64,000 nt of DNA from contig NC_079207.1 of assembly GCF_026745355.1 (NCBI RefSeq), forward strand, positions 37,657,421 through 37,721,420, in the 5' to 3' direction. The position numbers were made by a program, and so were the translations under genes. Each line of letters begins with the position of its first letter. The first letter of the stretch is position 1. Origin of the DNA: Beta vulgaris subsp. vulgaris. Its lineage: Eukaryota; Streptophyta; Magnoliopsida; Caryophyllales; Amaranthaceae. Of this stretch, positions 11,341 through 22,569 are shown one piece after another. The notes under the pieces were generated by a model. It saw only the letters and a program-made list of their open reading frames with translations. It was not told the DNA's origin and did not search any database.

Positions 11341-11889
11341 AAATTAAGTGATTGTTCCTATGTCATTCCCCCATGTTTGAATCAATTTGAGTGACTTTGT
11401 GTGCTAAAAATAATTGTGTTTAATTGCCTAAGACCATTGCAAATTGGAATGTTGCAAAACATAAACATGAAATCAAAGAAATTAAACAACTCACAAATGT
11501 CACATAATACTCCCCTTACTGTTCCTAAGGTCAAGAAACATGCATGATATGAAGGAAATTGATATGTAGCATTAGTTGTTCCTATAGCACAAGTTCCTTA
11601 GCATTTATTTTCTTTCAAAAATTAAAATTCATAAAAATCCGAAAAATCCGAAAAATCCCAAAAATAAGGGGAACCAGTTTAATTAAATCTTGTTTTTCTT
11701 ATTTATCCTTTTTCTTTTTCTTTTTATTTTTATTTGCTTTATTTTTTCCCGCGTGTCATAAATATTACATGCAAAACCCTCCTTCAATTCATCATTATAG
11801 AAACCGTGTTCCTCTAACCTCTTCATCTTCACCAATACCGAAACCTCATCACACCCTTGATACTCCATAAAAACCTCAAACCTTCAAAT

Positions 11890-13690
11890 CATGGCAAAAA
11901 CTTCAAGAAACACCTTTCCCACCATCAAAAACACCACACTTCAAAAATGGAAATTTCTTCATCTCCAACAAAACCCTTGAAACCGACATAATTCAAGAAA
12001 ACCCCATAGAGGAACACAATTAGAATCTCCAGAAGGAGCATGCGTAGAAGAAATTATTGGGGAAGATGATGAAGAAGAAACCCCGGAACAATCTCAGGGG
12101 GAAGAAGAAGAAATCACCTTTTCCTTCCAAAGGAACTGTTTCTTCGCTTCCAAGAAAAGGGTCGAACGAAGTGAATCTAGGTATGTTTGGGTTTTTCGTC
12201 GATTTAGAATGGGCAAATAAAATTGAATTTTCAGAATTAACTCCATTCTAAAGGAACAAGGCATGGAATTCTTGTTTGAATTCGCCTTTAATAAGCTCTT
12301 GTTCCTCTAGCTATGGAGATTTGTGCAAATTTTGTTAATACTAATGGAACTTGCACAACTGAGGTTAGAGGAAAGAAAATAAGGTTTAATCAAGCCAATT
12401 TAAGCAAAGTATGGGAAGTTCCTTGCAAAGGAACTGATTTGTATTTTAAAAGGAAAGGAACTGTTTTCTTTCCGAATTTTCCTCAAGACAAAATCTTAGA
12501 ATATTTTGGAGGAACAGCTGGCCAAAACAAACTTAACCATAACCTACTCTCTCCCCTTCACAAAGTACTTTTAACTTGGTTTGGAGAGCACTCATTCCTC
12601 GAACTGAAAAGAGGAATGAAGTGGGTCTCTTGGATATGTGTTACATGTTTTGCTTGGACCACCATACAAATCAATTCCCTTCCCTCTTCATTCAACATTT
12701 CTCACTGTATTGAGAACAATTGTGTATTGGTACGGTGCCTTGATAACTTCTTACTTCATCACTTTGAAGTAAGACTTACTGGTTGGACCACATAGGAGTC
12801 AAACAAGGGAACATCTTAATGAGAAGACCTAAATGGACTTGGTTGTCTGTCCAAGAAGGGTTCTCATTCAAGGAGAATAGGCTTCCAGTTCCTCAGGAAA
12901 AAGAAAACTGCCTAACTGATTATAAGAAGATAATGATGTTACTTGGATAGACCTGTTCCTAACCGGAGGAACCAAAACCTAAGAGGCGCAAACACATTGC
13001 CACAAGCCTAAACCCTCTGTTCCTAGAGTGAGAAAAGCACTCGCTAAAAATTGCTCCTGTTCCTGTTCCTTCCAACAGGACTCTCCTTTAGTCCTTTCGG
13101 ATAATGAGGAACAGGACCCTCACTCTCAAGGAACCTACTCCACCTCCATTCCCAAACTCTCTGTTCCTTTCACAAAATCCTCCATTTCACCTTCGTCCTT
13201 CTCTGTTCCTTCCAGTTTTGAGCAGTTGAAGGATGAAATAAAAGGACCAAATCCTTTTGCTTCCACCTCCACAACTCTTCCACCCACACCACCATTTCTT
13301 CCTCCCATTTATCACCCTTCACCTTCTGTTTCCATTCCGGGACAGATGACACTTCCATCAATCCCTCCAGTTCCTTCACAAATCCCCTCTGCCTCTAGTT
13401 CCAAGGGTAAGGAACAGGAAATCCGGATGATCTAACTGGGTTAATGAAGTCTGCCTTCCTGCACAACATATGATAAAATTTTACAATCATCTTCATTGGA
13501 CTTTGGATGCCAAAACTGATACTATGATGAGTCTTATGAAGAATTGAGTGATACGTGGTTGCGCACAAAAGAAGATGGACACTATGGCTCGTACTTGGAG
13601 GAGCTGAAGGAACAGGTTGACTCAACATGGGGCGGTGATGAAGAAATTGGAGGATGTGGTTGAAGAAGAAGTTGTAGAGGAACACCATTC
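11890..13690 (+). pseudogene. SIRE1 extra downstream region ('env-like'/additional ORF), broken
   Basis: SIRE-type elements carry long coding-like sequence between RNase H and the 3' LTR. Here the best piece, 12313-12795, reads EICANFVNTNGTCTTEVRGK and IRFNQANLSKVWEVPCKG, resembling the 'putative plant transposon protein' domain (Pfam Transposase_32 type). At 13028-13435 a Ser/Pro-rich segment follows (SISPSSFSVPSSF), then an acidic or coiled-coil-like end to about 13690. I see no clear signal peptide or transmembrane helix, so 'envelope' is not supported. Frames are broken at several points. The function of this protein is unknown. Confidence 0.5.
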
Positions 13691-14248
13691 CCCTTCCCTT
13701 TCTTAGTTTTTTTTTTGTTGTTCTGTTTCCTTTTTAAGGAACACAACTTTTGTTTTCCTTTTTCTTTTCTTTCTTTGTTTTGTTATGGAACAAGTGCTAT
13801 ATAATCAATGACTTTTGCTATTTGTCTATGTTTCTAAATGTTTGCATAATTTCTTCCTTGGAATGGCTAGTATTATGTGATTGATGTTTGAGCAAGTTTA
13901 CTCTTTGATTTTCTAACTTAACCACTAATGGTGCTTGCATATTGGTCTTAAGGTGTTAAATCAATTCATCAATTCATGCAGAGTCTATTCTTTTTGAGGA
14001 TGACAAAGGGGGAAAAGGATTTAAGGAACAAACTTAAAAAATGAAAAAAATAAAAATTAAAAAATTGGATAAGGTAAATGAAAAATCAAAAATAGGTTAA
14101 GGTAAATGAAAAATCAAAATTCAGTTACTCACATAATTGTGTTTTATTTTTCATTTTCTTCTTTATGTTTTTTTCATTTCATTCACTTATATTATTTGTT
14201 ATTTTCCTTAGTTTGTACCTTTGTTGTCATCATCAAAAAGGGGGAAAT
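13691..14248 (+). other. SIRE1 3' untranslated region with polypurine tract
   Basis: A T-rich then A-rich stretch without an ORF. A near-direct repeat of 'ggtaaatgaaaaatcaaaa' occurs at about 14071 and 14101. It ends with the polypurine tract AAAAAGGGGGAAAT (14235-14248), immediately before the 3' LTR. Confidence 0.75.
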
Positions 14249-15584
14249 TGTTGAACCCTAGTTTTGATAATGACAAAGAAACAAAGGAACAAACTAAGTA
14301 GTGAACTAATGAATTATTTAAGTGTATGGTGTTTTAGGTATCAATGCAAGGAACTGGGAGAATACGAAGTCAATGAAGAAATCAAGAAAAGATCTCAAAG
14401 GCTAAGTAAAGAAGTTTCTATGTTGATACTGGACCAAGCATTGGATCAAGAAAAATAGAAGCTAGGCGTTTTATTTTCTAGTTCCAATGTAAAGGAACAA
14501 AGAAAGAATGGTAAGGAACTGTGGCAGTATTTGAGAATGAAGTTTGTTCCTTTGTAAGGAACAAACTAAGTGGCACTAAAAATATGTTAAAGGAACTAAT
14601 TAATAAAGGAACTAGACTTAGGCGTGTCAAGTATAACGGTTAAAAGTAATGGAGTAAGTCATGCCTAATTATAGGAAATTAGTTTATTCTAATTTCAAAT
14701 GATAAAATCAGTTTTAAAAAAAAATCTGTTTTGAGAAAAGATTTTTTTTTCGGAAAATAAGAAAATAAATATCCGGTTTTAGAAAGATTTTTTTAAAGAT
14801 ATTATTTTCTTAAAGATTAAAATTCAGTTTAAAGATAAAAAGTTTTATAAAAACTGATTTTCGGATAAGCTCAAGGAACTCCTATTATTAGGAGTAATGG
14901 CTATTTATCCACGTTCATTTTAGTTCATGGGATCATGGGACATGATGTAAACGTGTTCCTTAGGGGAAGGAACATCATGGGTAATGGATTAAACATGTAC
15001 TCAATTAATCCCACGTTCTTCATGATTACACTAAATATAGAAGTCTAGATAAGTTCCAAATTGTGTCTGACTAAGTAATTAAGTGAGTTTAACTTATTAA
15101 GTGTCAGTGCCTTCATTCTCTCATAATAGCCATTTGTTCTTTGCCTTCTTACTCTAATTCCACTAAGCTTATTTCGATCAATTGTATTTTGGTTTTTGGG
15201 GTAAGGGAACTTTGAGTGAAGTTCTGTAAGAGAAAGGCTTTGAGTGAAGCTTGTATGTGTGAGAAAACTTCGAGTGAAGTTGAGAGGAACTGCTGTTAAG
15301 GGAACAGTGGTTCAGGAACTTGAGTTTAGGAACTCAAGGTGTGGCTCGAGTTAGAATTAGGTTGTAACAAGTTGTTTGGCCTAATTAGTGAAAGTGTTGA
15401 GTTTAAAATCCCTAGTGGTCGAGGTTGTTTCTTCTTGTTGGGCCCAAGAAGTTTTTCCTCGTAAAAATCCCTTGTGTTCCTTTAGCTTGTTTATTCGTTT
15501 AAGTTTTAATTTCCGCAAAAAGTTACGTTTATTTCTACACCTACAATTCACCCCCCCTCTTGTAGTGTTCCTAGGGAAATAACA
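14249..15584 (+). repeat. SIRE1 3' LTR
   Basis: This 1336-bp copy is collinear with 4940-6265. Many single-base indels separate the two, for example in T and A runs. It abuts target copy GCCAC at 15585-15589. Confidence 0.95.
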
Positions 15585-15589
15585 GCCAC

Positions 15590-15836
15590 AGTGGAGGCGG
15601 CCAAGGAGGCCATGAATACGATTATTGGTACTTTGAAGGACTGGGCTGTGCAGGCCTTTGGAATGCTGGCTGAGGAGGAGGACATTCCGAGGTATGTTCG
15701 CCAGCTAGAATTTCAAGAGAGCCTGCACAGAGCTAATATTAAAGGGGAGGAACCCCCCGTCTTCCAGGAGTCTTCAAAGGACGAAGACGATGCCGAGGCC
15801 CAGGACGAAGGGAACAACACTCCTCCGGACGCCTAA
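15590..15836 (+). pseudogene. TatA antisense ORF, C-terminal tail after SIRE1
   Basis: The frame resumes after the second GCCAC and reads MEAAKEAMNTIIGTLKDWAV, then an acidic, Pro-containing tail (DEDDAEAQDEGNNTPPDA), and stops at TAA (15834-15836). Removing SIRE1 and one GCCAC joins RAEVTAT directly to VEAAKEAM in the same frame, so this is the last part of the coiled-coil exon. It is 82 codons long and intact. It resembles in layout the end of the TatB antisense ORF at 2-400. No known catalytic motif is present. Confidence 0.7.
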
Positions 15837-16959
15837 ATTCCCCATTTTCCATTTTGGCCGCGGGCCACTTGTAATTTTTTATACTTTTGCTTTATATTAG
15901 CTTGTAATCTAGTTTTTAGATTAGCTTGTAATCCTTCCTTCTATCTATCAAAAGTTATCTTTTTTCATTTCCAATGCTTTACACTTTCTTGCAATGGACG
16001 CCTTGTTTTACGATTGAACATTTATGCCTAGGTATAAAAGCAATTCGTCTTAAAAGACTTCGTCTGATCGAATAGTTCTTTTGGCCGAGTTTATCAAGAC
16101 ATTTATCAGTTGCCTAAACATTAATACTCAAGTATGAAAGCAATTCGTCATAATCTACTTCGTCTGAACCAATAGCTCTTTTTTGGACGAGTAGGTCAGG
16201 ACGTTCGTCAGGTGCCTAAGCAAAAACTTTTGATATTATAATCTGCTAAGTTAATAACTTGTTCGACCTGAACTTTGACAATCATTCGTCATTGGACAAA
16301 GACTTGGTTATTTTTTAATAAATTATGCCCCTATATGCCCCCCTTCTTGGACGAGGAGATTTTGATAACCTTCCTTTGTTTCAAGAATGAGAAAAGCCAT
16401 AATTTGTGTAATAACTTGGACGTTTTTATGAAGGTGATTGCAACCCGTCCATCTTTGTTGAATTATGAAATAACTTGTTCCTTTACTAAGGTTGTTATTT
16501 CTAAATTTTGGGCTTTTAGACGGAAAGTAGGATACCTTTACTAAGGCGTCCTAATTCCAGCCGACCTTGTTTAGGATATGTTTAACTCTTTAAGTAAACG
16601 AACGACCAATTTTATGTACTTATCTATATTAGGATGATAACATGTTGGCCGATCTCCTAATAGAAGGTGTGTTTACTTACTGCTCTGTTGTATTAGTTAG
16701 CTTTGGAAGATAGTATATAACTTAAGCAAATAAATCAAACAGAGAGTCATAGGGAAGTAGAGCTGTATTATATGAATTTTGCTTGACGGATAGTCAAGGT
16801 ACATGTATACATTTCTACTTTTTTCATTGTAATGCATTAAGAGTATATTACAATTTCTCAAGATACCCTAAACAAAGTATTTTTTCAAAATATCAGAATT
16901 CCACGTCCTAGGAATAGAACGCCTGTCCATGCGTTCCAGACGAAAGGTGCCATTATGAA
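15837..16959. other. TatA spacer between antisense gene and integrase
   Basis: No convincing ORF is present. Two loose repeats of a phrase around 'gcaattcgtc.taa..acttcgtctga' occur at 16040 and 16140, with CGTCC/GGACG words throughout. The left part should hold the polyadenylation region of the antisense gene and the right part that of gag-pol, whose transcripts converge here. Confidence 0.5.
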
Positions 16960-18168
16960 CTACTTCGATATTTTGTAGGGTCCTTCCCAATTAGGGGTGA
17001 GCTGTCCTAGCTCCTTAGCTCGGCCGACTGCTTCCATCTTCCTCAAGACGAGGTCTCCAAGCTTCAATGGACGCCTTGCAACTCTTTTGTTAAACTCCCT
17101 TGCCATCCTTAACTTGTAGAGTTGCATTCTCAGCAGTGCATTGCCCCTGACTTCAAGGACTAAGTCCAGGGCCGTCCGGAGAGCCGCCCAGTTAGCATCT
17201 TCTGAGTACATCAGCACCCTCAGGGTTGGTTCTTCAATCTCTATATGAAGGACGGCCTCAGAGCCATATACCAGCATGAATGGAGTTTCTCCAGTGGAAT
17301 TCTTGGTTGTTGTCCTTATTGACCATAAGACCAACTGCAATTCTTCTACCCATAGTCCCTTTGCATTATCTAACTTCTTTTTGATCCTGGCCGACAAGAT
17401 CTTGTTAAAATCTTCGACCTGCCCATTGGCTTGCGGATGAGCCACTGCAGCAAAGTGAGCCTTGATCCCTTGATCGGCCAACCATTGACGAAGCTTGGGT
17501 GTTTCAAATTGCGATCCATTGTCAAAGACAATACACTGAGGCATACCAAACCTTGTGATGAGGTTCTTCCAGATGAACCCTTTGACGTCATTGGTGGTTA
17601 TGCCTCTCAGTGCTTCAGCCTCCACCCATTTTGTAAAGTAGTCGATGGCCACTACCACAAACTTCTTCTGGCCGGCCGCAATAGGAAAAGGGCCAAGAAT
17701 GTTCATTCCCCATTTAGCAAATGGAAGAGGAAAGAGGATTGGAGTTAAGTAATTGGCAGCTTCTGATAGATATTGCCATGCTTTTGACAACTATCACATT
17801 TCTTAGCGTAAAGCAAGGCGTCTTCCTTCAAAGTCGGCCAGAAATAGCCAGTCCTTAGAGCTTTTTCTCCTAACGCCCTCCCCCCAATGTGGGAAGCACA
17901 GGCTCCTTCATGCAGTTCTTTCAAAACGTCCAATCCCTCCTTCCTGCTGATGCACTTAAGAAGGGGCCGGTTGAAGGATTTTTTGTATAGAGTTTCATTG
18001 CATAACTCGAACCACTTGTCCCTAGCTTTCTCATACTTAGCTTCTAGAGAATCAAGTGGCAACCGTCCTGTCTTCTTGTACTCAATAATTGGGCTCATCC
18101 ATTTATCTTCTCGGCTAAGAAACATAACTTCCTCGGTATCAATGCTCTTGGCCGCCTTGACCTCCTAG
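16960..18168 (-). pseudogene. TatA integrase (zinc finger plus catalytic core)
   Basis: The C-terminal 276 codons (17790-16960) are intact. AIDYFTKWVEAEAL gives the first catalytic Asp, CIVFDNGSQF the second, and HPQANGQVEDFNK the Glu. SIRTTTKNSTGETPFMLVYG and the WEGPYKI end complete a Ty3/gypsy integrase. Upstream (18125-17745) is the HHCC zinc-finger part (ELHEGACASHIGG, TGYFWPTLKEDA, CDSCQKHGNI), separated from the core by a frame change near 17770. The enzyme would integrate element DNA. No chromodomain follows the core, consistent with Tat rather than chromovirus. Confidence 0.9.
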
Positions 18169-18227
18169 AAGACTGTTCTAGGGACATCCCCTTCGGCCGA
18201 ACTAGCCAGCTTATATAGGGCATCAGC

Positions 18228-18698
18228 CTAATGGTTTTTAGATCTAGGCACTTGATCTAGGACGAATCGCTTGAAAGACTTGATCTCCTCTTTAATCAAG
18301 TTCATATACTTACCCATGGACGCCTCCTTGCATTCGAAGTCCCCGTTCACTTGGCTGACTACCAACAGAGAATCAGTTTTAGCTTCAATTTCCAGGGCCC
18401 CCGCCGCTTTGCACATTTTAATGCCGGCTAAGAGAGCTTCATACTCTGCCTCGTTGTTTGAGGCCTGGAATTGAAACATCATTGCATACTCAAACTTGTC
18501 CCCTTCTGGTGATTGGAAAATGATCCCGGCACCACATCCATTAGCAGTGGATGCTCCGTCCACCATTAGGGTCCAATGCTTCTTCCCCTCTGCTGGGTCT
18601 TGGACGCTGTCTACCATAGGCCGGGTAAGCTCTACAATAAAGTCCGCTAGAGCTTGCCCCTTGATTGCTTTTCGGGGCTCGAACGTCAAGTCAAACAT
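18228..18698 (-). CDS. TatA RNase H domain (second, plant Tat type)
   Basis: An intact 156-codon piece of pol. It has KKHWTLMVDGASTANGCGAG (first catalytic Asp), SNNEAEYEALLAGIKM (Glu), AKTDSLLVVSQVNGDF (Asp) and VLDQVPRSKNH (His region). Tat-lineage elements carry an extra RNase H of cellular type after the retroviral-type one, and this sequence looks like that copy. It would help degrade RNA during DNA synthesis. It is flanked by frameshifts, so the piece is intact but the polyprotein is not. Confidence 0.85.
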   Translation of the reverse strand: MFDLTFEPRKAIKGQALADFIVELTRPMVDSVQDPAEGKKHWTLMVDGASTANGCGAGIIFQSPEGDKFEYAMMFQFQASNNEAEYEALLAGIKMCKAAGALEIEAKTDSLLVVSQVNGDFECKEASMGKYMNLIKEEIKSFKRFVLDQVPRSKNH

Positions 18699-18705
18699 AT
18701 TGAGC

Positions 18706-19760
18706 TCAACGGCTGGCCATTAAAAGCGCCAAGCCGAACTTCTCGATGGATGAATACCTGCCCTCTGCGTCCTTTAGCACATGGCTAACAAAGTAGACGG
18801 GTATTTGTACTGAATCTCTCTCAGCGAGGAGAACAACACTTACCGTGAATGGGGACACGGCCAGGTAAACATACAATTTTTCTCCTTCAGCCGGACTCAT
18901 TAGCCTAGGCAACTGCCGAAGATGCTCTTTAACTTGCTGAAGTGCTTTTTCTACTTCCTCCGTCCATTCAAACTTTGCATTCTTTTTTATGGTTGCAAAG
19001 AAGTGATGACATTTATCTCCTAATTTTGAAAAAAACCGTCCAAGAGCAGCCAGACATCCCGTCAGACGCTAAACTTCTTTGACTTTAGACGGCGAAGTCA
19101 TATCTATGATTGCTTGAATCTTATCAGGGTTGGCCTCAATCCCTCACTGATCGACCAAAAACCCCAGAAATCTCCCAGCTACTACGCCGAATACGCATTT
19201 CTGCGGATTGAACTTTAACTTGTATTTCCTCAAGGTGAGGAAAGTTTCTCTTAAATCGTCCAGATGATCCTTTTCTTCTTGACTCTTGACGATCATATCG
19301 TCGATATAAGCCTCCATATTTCTCCCAAGCTGTGGCTGGAACACAGTGTTGATAAGCCATTGAAAGGTGGCCGATGCATTTCTCAGGCCGAAGGGCATCC
19401 GGAGCCAGCCATACAACCCTTTCTCTGTGATGAAGGAGGCTTTATCCGGTCGTCTGGCCACAGGGGATCTGGTGGAAGCTTGAGTAGGTGTCCATGAAAC
19501 TAAGCAGTGCATGCCCTGCTGTAGAATCAACCAGCCGGTCAATTTTGGGCAATGGAAAGCTGTCTTTAGGACAAGCCTTGTTTAAATCCGTGTAATCAAC
19601 ACACATCCTCCACGTGCCATTAGGCTTGGGAGCCATTACCACATTGGCCACCCAATCTGGATAATAGGTTTCACGGATAAACTTAGACTTGAGCAGCTTC
19701 TGAACCTCTTGGTCAACGGCTGATTCCTGGCGGCCCAAGATGCCTCTTCTTTTGCCGGCG
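18706..19760 (-). pseudogene. TatA reverse transcriptase (broken)
   Basis: Ty3/gypsy RT motifs occur over three frames: YPDWVANVVMAPKPNGTWRM, CVDYTDLNKACPKDSFPLPK, FMDTYSSFHQI, then after a frame change GLYGWLRMPFGLRNASATFQ, the catalytic YIDDMIVKS and FNPQKCVFGVVAGRFLGFLV. The connection part (18912-18706) has YLAVSPFTVSVVLLAERDSV and the PVYFVSHVLKDAEGRYS motif of the first RNase H. A frameshift near 19490, stops near 19065-19145 and another break near 18705 inactivate it. Confidence 0.9.
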
Positions 19761-20720
19761 ACGGCTTCTGCCCCGGCTCAATGTTCAGCTTATGTACCGC
19801 CACCTCAGGATCTATCCCAGGCATTTCCTCTACGGTATAGGCGAAATCATCTTCAAATTCTCTTAGCAGCGTGACCAAGGCGTCCCTGATTTCTGAATTC
19901 AGGACGGACCTAATCTTCAATGTCCTTTCTCGACGAACTGGTCGTAAACAGATTTCTACCAGACTTTCTACCGGCTCTGGACGTTCTAGTCCCAGGCTCA
20001 TTATAGCCATAACCTCCTCAGATGAATTCTTTTCCTCTTTAATAGCCAAACACTTTCTTTTCTTGCTGGGCAAGAGCATTGACGGCTTGCTCTCAGGAAG
20101 AGGTAGCACTTGCACCTTTTCTACTTCTTGCTTTAACTCAAATTCTGACCCTTCACCTTCTCAGCCGAATCATCCTCCCTGCCCTTCAGACGGTCTGCCT
20201 TTTCTTTCCATGATGATGGTTTGAGGAAGAGCATTCTCTAGCAGCTTGCTGATCTCCATAAAGATATCCAATCTTCCCCCCATCACACTCGAACTTCATC
20301 AGCATTAGATGAGTCACAATAACAGCCTTGATGTGATTTAAGGTAGGTCGTCCGAGAATGACATTATAAGCAGTCAAGTCCCGTACTATCAAGAATTTCA
20401 CAAAAAGCGTCCGATCAGCATCTTTTTCCCCAACCCTGACGGGTAGGGTGACGGTTCCCATAGGATGGATGATTCCTCCGCCGAAGCCAATTATAGGATG
20501 ATTTACAGGCACCAGATCATTTTTATCAAACTTCAACCAGATAAACAATCAGCACTGATTATATCAGTAGAGCTTCCGGTATCAATCAGAATTCGTCTAA
20601 CCCTGAGGTTGGCAATCTTCATTTCCAATAATAGTGGGTCTCATGCGGCGTCCTTATCTTTCCTCGGTCCAACTCACTGACCACTATTTTGGGAAAAGGA
20701 TCGACTCAGCCTGGTTGGTA
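19740..20720 (-). pseudogene. TatA aspartic protease and linker (broken)
   Basis: ILIDTGSSTDIISADC on the minus strand at about 20592-20545 carries the protease active site D-T-G-S. A 1-base loss just after it shifts the frame, and WLKFDKNDLVPVNHPIIGFG continues in the 20548-20186 frame. FLIVRDLTAYNVILGRPTLN, the conserved C-terminal ILGRP motif, follows. The linker to RT (20115-19740) has the IDPEVAVHKLNIEPG segment typical of gypsy pol upstream of RT. The protease cuts the gag-pol polyprotein. Confidence 0.85.
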
Positions 20721-20801
20721 GCATAACCTGACTTAGCTCCCTTAAATAGTTCTTGTGGCCGCGATTTGTTGGACCGGCCGCGAATCCTCCTGAAATGACC
20801 A

Positions 20802-22135
20802 TTACAACATCATCATCTGTGCTGCACCATCCATCTTTCTTCCTTGACGATTATCTCTTATCTGGAATTTCCTTCCTGACGAAGGGAGATAATTGTTCAT
20901 TTTTCCCTTTCGGGCCAGATCTTCTAATGCTCTCTTCAAATGCTTGCACTCATTGGTTTCATGACCACAATCCTTGTGGAAATGACAATACTTGCTCTTA
21001 TCTTTGTTACGGTAGGGCGTCTTCATTTCAGCCGGCACCTTCAGCTCATGCTGATCTTTAATTTGCATAAGAATGGAATACTGATCTTTGTTGAACTCTA
21101 TAGGTTCAACTGAGGCTGCCGGCTCAGACCGCCTACTCCTCTTGGACGAGGTGGTCAACAAAGTCATTGCCCAAGTTTCAGCTTTCTTGGGCGGATTCTT
21201 TTTTGGCTGAATAGCCTCTTCAACTTTCTTTACCTCCGGCTGTTTTGCCTCAGCACAAACCTCCATGCATGAATGAATGCTTCAGCTTCCTTCAAAGCTT
21301 CTGTCAATGTGGTGATTTTCTTCTTTACCAAATCAAACTTAAAGCTTCCAGGTCTTAGACCTCTGATAAAGGCGTCAAACGCCACTCCAGCATTCAGATC
21401 CTGGATCTGCAACGCTTCTAGATTGAATCTCTTCACATAACCTCTCAAGGCCTCTTTAGGACCTTGAACCACCTTACCCAATTGCATACTTGTTTTTTGT
21501 TCTTGACGGTTAGCCACAAAGTGACTGGTGAACAGGATACTGAGCTCAGTGAAATTGTTCACTGAGTTAGGCGGCAAATTGTTAAACCATTTCTGAGCTA
21601 CTCCCTTCAACGTAGCTGGGAAATTTTTACACCAAGTAGCATCGTCCACCCCTTGGACATACATCTGATGCTTATAGGCTGATAGATGATCGTCTGGATC
21701 TATTGTTCCATCGAAAGGCTCGATCGTCGGGAGCTTAACCTTTGGGAAAGGAGGGGACTCCATAATTCTGACCGAGAAAGGAGTTGGCCAATTGATCTGG
21801 AGTGCCCCAACCTGACCCTCAATGGGTATGTGCTCCGCGGTACTCCTTTAGTACCGGATTAGAAGAGGTGTTAGCTAAGGCCTGACGCCTATACACCATT
21901 GGCTGCAAAACTGTTTTTCTTGCCTTGGCTGAAAAGCCGAAGGTCCATGACTTCGTCCTGCTGTTCTGGACGGAAGCCTCAATGACGGGTCCTTCATATA
22001 AGGAGTGGAACCAGAGGCTGAACGCTGCTGGGCTGCAGCTCTCTTGGCTTCCAGATACTCCCTAGCATCCGTCTCCATTTTGTGGCCGGTAGGGGGAATA
22101 TTGTCTCCTGGACGGACTACCAGCTTCCAGTCCAT
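20802..22135 (-). pseudogene. TatA gag (broken)
   Basis: The core piece (21763-21230) reads IEPFDGTIDPDDHLSAYKHQ, then WCKNFPATLKGVAQKWFNNL and LRGYVKRFNLEALQI, the plant retrotransposon gag domain. The zinc-binding part (21266-20802) has YCHFHKDCGHETNECKHLKR, the C-x2-H-x4-H-x4-C form usual in Tat Gag. A more N-terminal piece (22135-21875) is in another frame. Gag assembles the particle and binds RNA. At least two frame breaks occur, near 21780-21870 and 21240. Confidence 0.85.
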
Positions 22136-22551
22136 CTTCCCCTTGAGTCACTAACAGCTGGCTGCTTTCCTTGGAAGGCGGCCTGGACACTCTGGCCGAT
22201 GGCCGGCTAGTCCTGGACGACCCTCTTGAGACCTCCTCTTTAGCGGTCTGCTGCCTCTCCTCCTGGACTTATCTGAAAGAACAACATATTGTTCTTAATC
22301 TGCTCTTCCATGACAGCGGCCATTCCTGTTCTGGAAGTCATTTAAGACATTCTCTAAGTGACCAGCTGTCATGGACGATCAAGATTTTCCTAGATGACAG
22401 GGGTCACTGTCCTTCCCTTAATATGAACGGCAGCATGATCCATGTCCCGTCCTTGGGGTGGCCTCTCGTCATCAACAGTATCCTCTACTTGAACCCTGAA
22501 ACTTCTGTTCCTCGCCACGTTTGATGAGTGACAATCTGTCATTGTTGCGTC

Positions 22552-22569
22552 TCCCCACAGACGGCGCCA
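22552..22569 (-). other. TatA primer-binding site
   Basis: On the minus strand TGGCGCCGTCTGTGGGGA starts two bases inside the 5' LTR boundary (22572). This PBS form is common in Tat-lineage elements. The leader (22136-22551) between the PBS and gag has no long ORF of its own; parts of it are open in the gag direction. Confidence 0.85.

Larger units (their letters stand above)
4940..15584 (+). mobile_element. SIRE1: Ty1/copia SIRE/Maximus-like retrotransposon
   Basis: LTRs at 4940-6265 and 14249-15584 begin TGTTGAACC and end AATAACA. GCCAC flanks both sides (4935-4939 and 15585-15589), a perfect 5-bp duplication. The PBS TGGTATCAGAGC (6268-6279) matches initiator tRNA-Met. The internal order is gag with CCHC knuckle, protease, integrase, RT, RNase H (copia order, integrase before RT), then a long extra region typical of SIRE elements, then a polypurine tract. 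The LTRs differ by many small indels and substitutions and every gene carries frameshifts or stops, so this copy cannot move by itself. The whole element is strikingly rich in GGAAC/GTTCC. Confidence 0.95.

Noticed and set aside
11890..13690. Retroviral-type envelope protein in SIRE1
   Set aside because: No signal peptide, transmembrane helix or cleavage site could be seen in any frame; only a plant transposon-type domain and a Ser/Pro-rich part are visible.
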